A stretch of DNA of 64,000 nt, from positions 438,586,311 to 438,650,310 of the forward strand of contig NC_133538.1 of the NCBI RefSeq assembly GCF_048544455.1. Direction: 5' to 3'. The stretch's first letter is position 1; every line of letters begins with the position of its first letter. Below, piece by piece: positions 56,838 through 64,000 of the stretch. The notes beneath the pieces were generated by a model. That model had not been told where the DNA came from and did no database searches. It saw only the letters and a program-made list of their open reading frames with translations. The position numbers and the translations under genes were made by a program. This DNA is from Silene latifolia. Its lineage: Eukaryota > Streptophyta > Magnoliopsida > Caryophyllales > Caryophyllaceae.

Positions 56838-57960
56838 CTAACCTTCTTCTTCATCCCCATGTTCCTTTTTTTTTCGTTCACTGCGACCCTTTGTCGTACA
56901 ACGTAAGGGCTCAGGAATATGAGGCACGATCACATCTACAGTTGATTGATCTTCCACCATATTAAGGTTATAAAGTAACAATTGGCCTCCTTGTTAGCCT
57001 TAATAAACAGCTTATCCACAACGGCTCTTGCGTCAGAAAAATTATGGCATTTTGTTATGAGATAGTTCATAGCTGTCAACATTAAACGACGCTAATTGAT
57101 GGCGTCGTGCGCGGCACTTCTATGGATGTCGCTTGGGAGGAGCCTCTCCCACACTATTGTTTTTGAAAATTTTGTCCATCTCCGTAGTATGTACCTATCC
57201 GGTATCTCCGCAACGGAATGCGTGTTGAGGACACGAATGATGTGACTGCAAAGCATACCCATAACCTGGAAGTTTCGACAAGTGCATTATGTTAGATTGT
57301 TGAGACAATCGTACGTCACATGATGTGCGTCCTCCTCGTGGCCTGCATGATGGACATGATATAACAACACCTCGGGGTCATCAATTGGGAGGATAAGAGC
57401 ACGAGTTCCCATGGCAAGAGCGAATTCTTTCTCAGATACTCGAAACAGCTCCAATATGTAAACCTGAAATGCGTGTAGTAGAAAATACACTAGAGGGTAC
57501 ACAGAGGTTGGTGTAGATCTTACACTATTGAATTCTTTTTGCTCTTCCTCACCTCTCCATCTTTTGACCGTGTTCTCAAAGATCCCAAAAAACTCAGTCA
57601 CCGACATGGTCTTTGAAGCTTGGAAACCCATCGCATGGTTTGTGCTACACTCCTTTGGGACGATAAAATCCCAATCGAAAAGTATTGATTGTTTAATGCA
57701 ATGCTCCATTTTGCTCTATTTTTGTATAATCTCTTAAAACATAATGGTTAACTAACCCATATTCAGTCAACATTTTCCGCCATGTTTCCTCAAATTCAGT
57801 CTCATTGTAACAACCATTGGGGCATTTGTTGAATAAGTTTTGGAACGGTCGATCGACCTTTAATTTCCCAAAGTGAGATATGGTGTTTTGTTGAATGTGC
57901 CACTAACATAGACGATGTCTCGTTTGTGGATAAACTTGTCACCAGTTTACCATTATTAGC
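56838..57960 (-). pseudogene. FAR1-related sequence / MULE-type transposase pseudogene (C-terminal half)
   Basis: Not retrotransposon-derived. From right to left: the end of a MULE-type transposase core (LYKNRAKW ... YFSIGILSSQRS, about 57735-57645), a frameshift, then MSVTEFFGIFENTVKRWRGE (about 57610-57550). A SWIM zinc finger follows (CTCRNFQVMGMLCSHIIRVL, about 57286-57227), with an in-frame TAA at 57287 just before it. Further down are an LMLTAMNYLITK helix and a basic tail (CTTKGRSERKKK) ending in TAG at 56838. This order is that of FAR1/FHY3-family proteins, plant transcription factors descended from Mutator-like transposases. The N-terminal FAR1 DNA-binding domain is missing; several stops show it is dead. 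I cannot tell a host FRS pseudogene from a MULE transposase relic. Confidence 0.8.
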
Positions 57961-58076
57961 ATTAAAACATATGCTTTTCTGCATGAATATAAATGATGAC
58001 ATATACACTGTATGCCCTAAATGTTACCACCCTAAGTGAGAAAATGTAACTATAATAACAGTGTTTAATTGGTCTT

Positions 58077-58306
58077 AAGACAATATGGCCCGATTTAACC
58101 ATGTTAGCTTATGCTTATACATACTAAGATGGTAACATTTATGGTAGAATATGGTGACATGAGAAAATATGACACAATATAACCATGTTAACTTATGTTA
58201 CTACACACTAAGTTGGTAACATTGATGTAGGAACGTGGTGACATAAGACAATATGACACAATATAACCATGTTAGCTTATGTTGCTACACACTAAGATTG
58301 TAACAT
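58077..58306. repeat. 84-bp tandem repeat, about 2.7 copies
   Basis: Units start at 58077, 58161 and 58245 and share TATAACCATGTTAGCTTATG and ACACTAAGxTGGTAAC. It sits between the FAR1-like relic and the LTR of G; the third unit is cut by the LTR. Confidence 0.9.
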
Positions 58307-59479
58307 TGTGATGAAGGAAAGGTAGATCTTTATACCTAACAACATACTCATATATGTATAAATTTAATTTGTCATAAAATTAACTAATGATCTTATGCAT
58401 GCAAACATTAAAACAAAGTAAGGAAGAAACATTATTCTTACATTGCAATATCGGTATATAAGGGCACAAAAGAGTTCTCCTTCTCTTTTGTTCTTGAGCT
58501 ATCCCTTAATGGAAGAACAAAAACCCAAGACCCAAGTGTAGGATCTCTCCCAAGGCTTTATACCCAAAGCTTTCTCTTAATTAAAACCAATATTATGAAG
58601 ACTAGATAATATTAATTTTGTAAGAAAATTGAACCAAAAATTTGGTCTCCTTATGCATCCAAGTGCACGTTTTGGAGAAGAGCAGAGCGAGAAGTATTTG
58701 TGCTTACTTTAACACTTATATGCAGCATCTTTTTATGAATGAATCATGACATGAATTATCACTTTGGACATATAAGTCAAGGTGGGGCAAAGAGAAGAAG
58801 AAAAGCCACACCTTAAACTTTCACAAAGCGTGTAAAGAAGAGGAAAGGCCAAGGCTCTTTGTCTTCAAAATTTCGGCATTTTGATAATATGGATCCATAT
58901 TATTTTTTTGTCAATTTGTCAATATGTTACATGTCATATGTCACATAAAATTGCTATGTATTTTTAACACATTTAAAAATCAACGTATTAATAAAAATAC
59001 GTCATATACAAAAATTGACTTAGTAATTCATAATTACTTGTACCAAAATATTTTACCAGTTATAAATCACAACAACTTGTATTTATAACAATTCATTCAA
59101 TTTCAATTGTTTCCTTAAACAATAATTTCATCTGAGTAAAGATACAATTCAATTACTCAGACCGTATCTCATTTAAATGAGACACGTAAATTTTACTTCC
59201 AAAATCGTCCGTCAATTTTCAAGTAATTTAATTAACTCGCAACATTATACGATTAATTAAATAATCAATTAAGAGTGTTGCCCTATAGGTATGACCTAGG
59301 GGATCAACTGATCACCACCGTCCGCACGACGTAATGTCAAACTCTAGTCACCAATCATTACCGATATGTGTGGACCATTGACAAAAAAAATACTTCCCAA
59401 ATGTATTCTTTAAAATGAGATTTAATAATGATATTTAAATCATATGATCGCACTGTTGTTGAGGACACATTTCCCAACA
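58307..59479 (-). repeat. 3' LTR of G
   Basis: Ends TTCCCAACA as in A (CTCCAACA) and shares internal blocks such as GTTCTTGAGCTAT and GGGATCARCTGATCACC. The left boundary (TGTGATGAAGG at 58307) is inferred from alignment with the A LTR and is uncertain by some tens of bases. Confidence 0.75.
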
Positions 59480-59490
59480 ATCTCCCACTT
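59480..59490 (-). other. polypurine tract of G
   Basis: Minus-strand AAGTGGGAGAT, identical to that of A. Confidence 0.75.
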
Positions 59491-60240
59491 GTCCTCGACA
59501 AGTGTGCGTCACCAATTCTCTTGTCCTATTACTATCTCCCACTCAATGCAAGGTGTCTTTCGGTCGTACTTGCAAGTGATCATATCGAGAGTGGTTTCCT
59601 CGATCTGGAGAATAACCGATTGACCGGATTTATCCACCATGGATACATTCCGAGCGTGGCCACGCATTCCAGTTCATTACTCCTCGAGTGGCCCCGAGAT
59701 ATTGTTATAACCCTGACAAAGGGGTGGACAATTCCTATCGCACTCATTCCCTTCGACTAGCCACACCATCATAACCCAAAATATGCCCATTTGACCCCAT
59801 TTACGAAGGTCGTAGTAACACAAATCAAAGTTAATCAAATCGTGCCATCTTAGGTGAATAGCCTTTAGTCAAAAGAATCGACTCATTTGAATACTATAGC
59901 AGCTCTCCCCACGACCAGGCTATATAAATTTGCCATAACTCTATAAGCGGTCATTAGGCCCGACAAAATATTCCTAACATCGCCTATGTGATCGACTAGT
60001 CATCTCACATGACTCTATGGCACTTGAACTTGCCATCAATCGCATCACACTCTAGTCACTTCGAGATGTCACCTCATACAAGTGACTATGGGCGAATACA
60101 ATGTTAATCCGTGTTCACTTTAACGGGGTTCAATTGTCATTACAACCCGTTTGGATGTAACAAAGTATAAAAGGAGTTTTTAAAGAAAAACTCGAACGAC
60201 AAATGTGATTATCACATATGAATAGTCAATGCCTGATTAC
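59491..60240. other. non-coding 3' internal region of G
   Basis: Corresponds to 801-1553 of A, sharing CCGAGCGTGGCCACGCATTC and the ACTCCGAGATGTCACCTCAT-like block near 60058. No supported ORF. Confidence 0.6.
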
Positions 60241-60289
60241 TATTTCATGTTCTATAATCTTATTTGATTTTGTACGTAGTTGTTCATTT

Positions 60290-61470
60290 CAACTCAATTG
60301 AAATGACATGACTCATCATGTTTAGCCTTTGAGAAGGCTTTGGTTAGTAGGTTTTATCAACTTCTTGTACCTTACTCAACCTTACTACATACTCGTTTTC
60401 CTTTGTAATGTATACATTTGCATTACAAAACTTTTGAGTACGTGTCGAGATCCAATCAAGACATAGGCCCTCTAGCTTTAGAATAGCTCCCACTTTGTTT
60501 TCACAAAGTGTGCGGGACTTATCCTTCTTGCACATCTCATGATTGCAAGTGTACTCAATTTCCGTTATAAATATTTCTCATTGTTCTTTATTGCCTAGAA
60601 CGATTCTAGAAAATCTACTTCTTAATTATCATAGCCATAATGGTCTCTTAACCACCCTAATGTGTTTTGATTATGGTTTTGTCGAAACCATGCGCAATCT
60701 CAATTGTCAATTGTCACTTGTGTAACACCCTTACACAAAATTGCATCATAAACACTTTGCTTTACTTCCTTAATACTTCTGCAAGCACTTAAGGGTAATC
60801 TGGATGGCTTACTTGATAAAGATTACTTAAATTCGATTTTGAAAACAATTCATCATACTCAAAGTATATGAAGTGTTATACATCATTACTCATTTAATTG
60901 ATCCGGCAACAGAAGCAAATGGAATCAATCAAATATGTTCAATTTAATTGAACTAGTCATGAATCTTATCAACATAAGACTTCTTATTGACGTTAATATC
61001 ATGTAGATTTATCTTCATAAATCTCGATATTAAAGATGTATTATATTACTCCAAAAGTCTTAAATCATTCTCAATGATCAATATGTCATCCACATATCGG
61101 ACTAAATAAAATTTCCGTAACTCCCACTAAACTCCATGTATAAAAACAACTTCTCGTCTTATCGAGAAAAGTTTCATAACATGATAAAAAAATATTGATT
61201 CTAACTCATTGATGTCCTACTTAAGACCCTCTCTTAAGTCTCACATTATCTTAGGATTGCAAGAATCTATAAAACTCATGACATGTATTGAATACATTCC
61301 TTCTATTGAAGAAGTGGGTTTTAGATTCACTTGATGTGTTCATATCTTCATAATGAAACACAATCCCTAAGAAGATCCAAATAGACTTAAGCATTTCAAT
61401 TAGTGCAAAACCTTTTGCAACCAATCTTGTTTTGAAATCTCTATTCATTAGTGCAAAACCCTTTGTCACT
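60290..61470 (-). pseudogene. pol: remnants of G RNase H and reverse transcriptase
   Basis: Too broken for ORFs, but motifs remain. The RT active site YVDDIL is encoded at about 61080-61098 (minus strand), RLVAKGFA at about 61395-61420, and the end of RNase H is recognisable near 60300-60345 next to the same flank as in A. Confidence 0.75.
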
Positions 61471-62450
61471 AATCAAGCCCTTTTGTTTCGGATTTTCATG
61501 GCTCCAAGCCTTGTATTGAGTTGTGACTTAAACACTCTTATGTAAGTCATATGTTCATTACTTTCTAGAAGTAATCAACTTGAATCAAACAATTTCTTTT
61601 GTAAGTTATAAGCTCTTTACTTTCTTAAAAGTAGCTTGAATTCATCATCTTTAACAAGTGACGAATTTAACCTCCTAGGTTTTAAAGAAACAACGTCTTA
61701 CACAACACGTCTCATGTAGCCAAGAAAGACCTGTTTCTTGCGACATAACATTCTTTGTGGCTCTTGAATAATTTTCTCCCACTCTGTCTTCTAGAAATAA
61801 ACTTGTATTTTTAGAAAGACAGCTTCACGAGCCACAACCTGGTGTACTCGTGATTATAATAAGGAAAAATGAGCATTTGTTTCTTGTGAAAACTTACAAA
61901 CATGGTACCCTTACCATTTCATATCTCATATGATTCTATTTAGTGGAATAATAATTTAGACAAAAATGATAAAATCCCCAAAAGGATCAAGTAACTCAAA
62001 GAAACTTGATTGAAGTCCAAACCATATCGAATAGCGTTTGATTTCTTATCCAACCACACATTACTCCATAATGCGTGCTAAGAGAGATTAACTTGTGATA
62101 CTATATCACATTTCCTTTCGCTTATATCAAAGTCTTCACTTTGATAATCCCATCACGACTAAATCGTGATTCCTTGAACTCTTTGAACTTCTTCAAAAGA
62201 TTTCTCTATTTACCTCATCAACTTAAATCGATGGTAAAAGAAAATGATCAACCTATTTTGGATCAATGATTTACAACCTCGATCTCCTTTTTAACCAAAA
62301 GGCACGAGTCATCTTGCATTGAATACAAGATACGCATATACCATTAACAATCTAATGGTTTCAAGAGTACTCGATAACTCTTTGCGTTCATCATTCCAAA
62401 ATTTAAGGTTTAATCTTGGGTTACCAATTTGAGTCTTGCATCATCTTCAT
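61471..62450 (-). pseudogene. pol: remnants of G integrase
   Basis: Nucleotide similarity to A 3109-4200: the charged linker near 61770-61840 (GAAAGACAGCTTCACGAGCC is shared with A at 3365), the integrase core near 61990-62220, and the zinc-finger region near 62280-62400. All frames are interrupted. Confidence 0.65.
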
Positions 62451-63480
62451 GATATATTATTCTAGTTTGGTTTAGAATATAATCACCTTGATAATGGGCT
62501 AGCCATACATCAAATCGTGGTGTATAGGGTCACAAAAGTGAAACCTCTTTTGTATCTTAACAAGTTGTATTCTTATTTAGAGTTTATGTACTTAATAGTC
62601 ACAATTAAGTACAACTCCAAACCCAAAACTAGATTTAGTACACAATGACTCTATCTCTCGACTTCATTGTTGCTAGTCGTCATATTCTAATCATCCTATG
62701 TATCAAACATAATGATGAAAACCACCACCGGTTTCTAATATTGACGAAGTGGTACTAGCAAAATTTATGTTTAATCAAATAAACATTTAAAGAAGAAGAT
62801 CCCATTAGATGTCCCACAACTAACTTGTTGATTCTTCAATAATTTGGGGTAGTTTCCTTTCTCGTGTCCAACATTTAAGACAATGGAAACTTTATCGGTC
62901 GGGATTGATAGGTTTAGTATCGTCATTCTCAACAACTTTACTTTTAACATTACCTTGTATCAATTCCATTATAATCTTTACTTCTTGAACCTCGTCCTCA
63001 TCTTAACGGTTTAAGAGAATGCTCCCACTCATTTCAATGAGTCTTTGCTTTGAGAAGCAAAAATTGAATTCATGAAGAACACTCTTCATTTGTTCGTTTT
63101 AGTCTTAAAAACTCTCATTGACGTGGTTGCGTTATTTTGGTCAATTACGAATTCTGACAAAACTAATTACCAAAACAATCATTTCAAGGTACTTAATTCT
63201 TTTAAGTACATGAAAAACAATCCATTGTAAGTAGATGTGTTAGTCTAGAATCAAAAACCTGTTTGATAATAGATAACTTTAATCTATACTCTTTGCAAGA
63301 GATCCTTAGCAATGGTTCATATGAGGTTTTAGAAGCAAAATTCAAATTTGTCTCTAGTTACGATGTTTTGATGGAGATTTTGAAAAATCGAAATGATATC
63401 GTATATGAATTGTGGTAAAGAAATAGAACAATATGATAACGGAATAGTGGAAAACTTAACACTTATCGTTTTAAATCATA
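62451..63480 (-). pseudogene. gag-pol: remnants of G protease and gag
   Basis: Ordered similarity to A 4200-5590, eroded by indels. The protease/Gag junction lies near 62700-62900 and Gag near 62900-63400. No ORF survives. Confidence 0.5.
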
Positions 63481-64000
63481 CTTGTAGATAACAAGTTTTA
63501 TGCATTTTTCTAGTGACCTCTACCCAACTAGATAAATGATTCCAAGACCCAAATTCATATCAACTTGGGGCACGGTGTGCCGAAATACCCCTCATCAATA
63601 TAACTCGGTGGATTAACTCTTTAATCGATTCTACTTTTAGAACTCTTGGTCGATGATATTTACATTAATATTCATCTCTAGCCCGAAACACATCCGGAAA
63701 TACGTCGTGAATACTTTCGTTGAGTACAACCCAAATTTCGAATAAATGTGTCCATGATCCAAACCCACATCAACTTAGGGCACGGTGTGCCGAAATACCC
63801 TTCATCAACATGAATTCGGTGGATTGACATTTATCACCCACTTCACCAACGTAACAAGGTTTGTCTTACGGTAAAGCCGCTCAACTCCCTCGCCCGGTAC
63901 TTCATGGTTTCTACTATTTGGTAAGGCTATGTCTCAATTGTTTATTTTAGCGAGAGGTCATGTCAATTTATTATCTATCACGTTTTAAGTGAACTAAAGC
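63481..64000. other. 5' leader of G with direct repeats, cut by the window end
   Basis: Matches the A leader from its ATAAATGATTCCAAGA block (5665). It contains two copies of ACTTxGGGCACGGTGTGCCG followed by AAATACCC (63565 and 63774), about 209 bp apart. Confidence 0.65.

Larger units (their letters stand above)
58307..64000 (-). mobile_element. copia element G, same family as A, heavily decayed, right part outside window
   Basis: The LTR end, PPT and pol remnants follow A in order, but with many small deletions. Internal sequence corresponding to about 6.6 kb in A is compressed to about 4.5 kb, and no pol ORF above 75 codons survives. The PBS and right LTR lie beyond the window. Confidence 0.85.

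Noticed and set aside
57848..57857. Single TCGATCGA site near the FAR1-like relic
   Set aside because: Isolated occurrence without neighbours at the array spacing; expected by chance.

Overview
The window is gene-poor, AT-rich plant nuclear DNA made almost entirely of nested LTR retrotransposons. The lineages present point to a eudicot: a Sirevirus with an env-like ORF, a second Ty1/copia family, and Athila-type Ty3/gypsy elements primed by tRNA-Asp. I cannot name the species; Caryophyllales is only a guess. I see no intact host gene, tRNA, rRNA or CRISPR. The one non-retrotransposon coding relic is a broken FAR1-related/MULE-type sequence near 57 kb.

Layout. 1-8712: Ty1/copia element A, minus strand, its left LTR cut by the window edge. 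8945-19139: complete but decayed Sirevirus-like copia element B (TSD CTCTC), minus strand, with an env-like ORF downstream of pol. About 8713-30963: one long old LTR ('X', chromovirus-like) broken into pieces by B, by a non-coding three-LTR element T (22173-29336, TSD GCCTC) and by a TIR-bearing DNA element (29806-30732). 30964-49711: an Athila fragment (N2) interrupted by non-coding Athila derivative M (31022-47914, TSD GTAAA). M's left LTR is itself interrupted by Athila element N (31309-41875, TSD ACATA). N keeps gag, protease and an env-like ORF but has no reverse transcriptase or integrase. About 49740-52161: a second X LTR end with its tRNA-Met PBS and non-coding leader. 52162-56595: truncated Athila element P (LTR plus env-like remnant). 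56838-57960: FAR1-like pseudogene. 58077-58306: 84-bp tandem repeat. 58307-64000: heavily decayed copia element G, of the same family as A.

The most unusual signal is a set of arrays of the palindrome ACTCGATCGAGT. Five arrays occur (both LTRs of N, the LTR of N2, upstream of N's env-like ORF, and inside N's gag-protease coding linker). Each has eight sites, and the start-to-start spacing alternates between about 21 and about 30 bp while the spacer sequences differ. In all three LTRs the array lies at the same place in U3, about 283-468 bp from the LTR start; in N2 it sits just upstream of a TATA box. The related P LTR has, at the equivalent U3 position, a different motif repeated every 21-24 bp. 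This looks like a family-specific protein-binding array under selection for site and spacing.

No element here looks autonomous: every pol is broken by stops or frameshifts, or is absent. The nested order, supported by exact 5-bp target duplications, is N into M into N2, and B and T into X, with X apparently inside N2.
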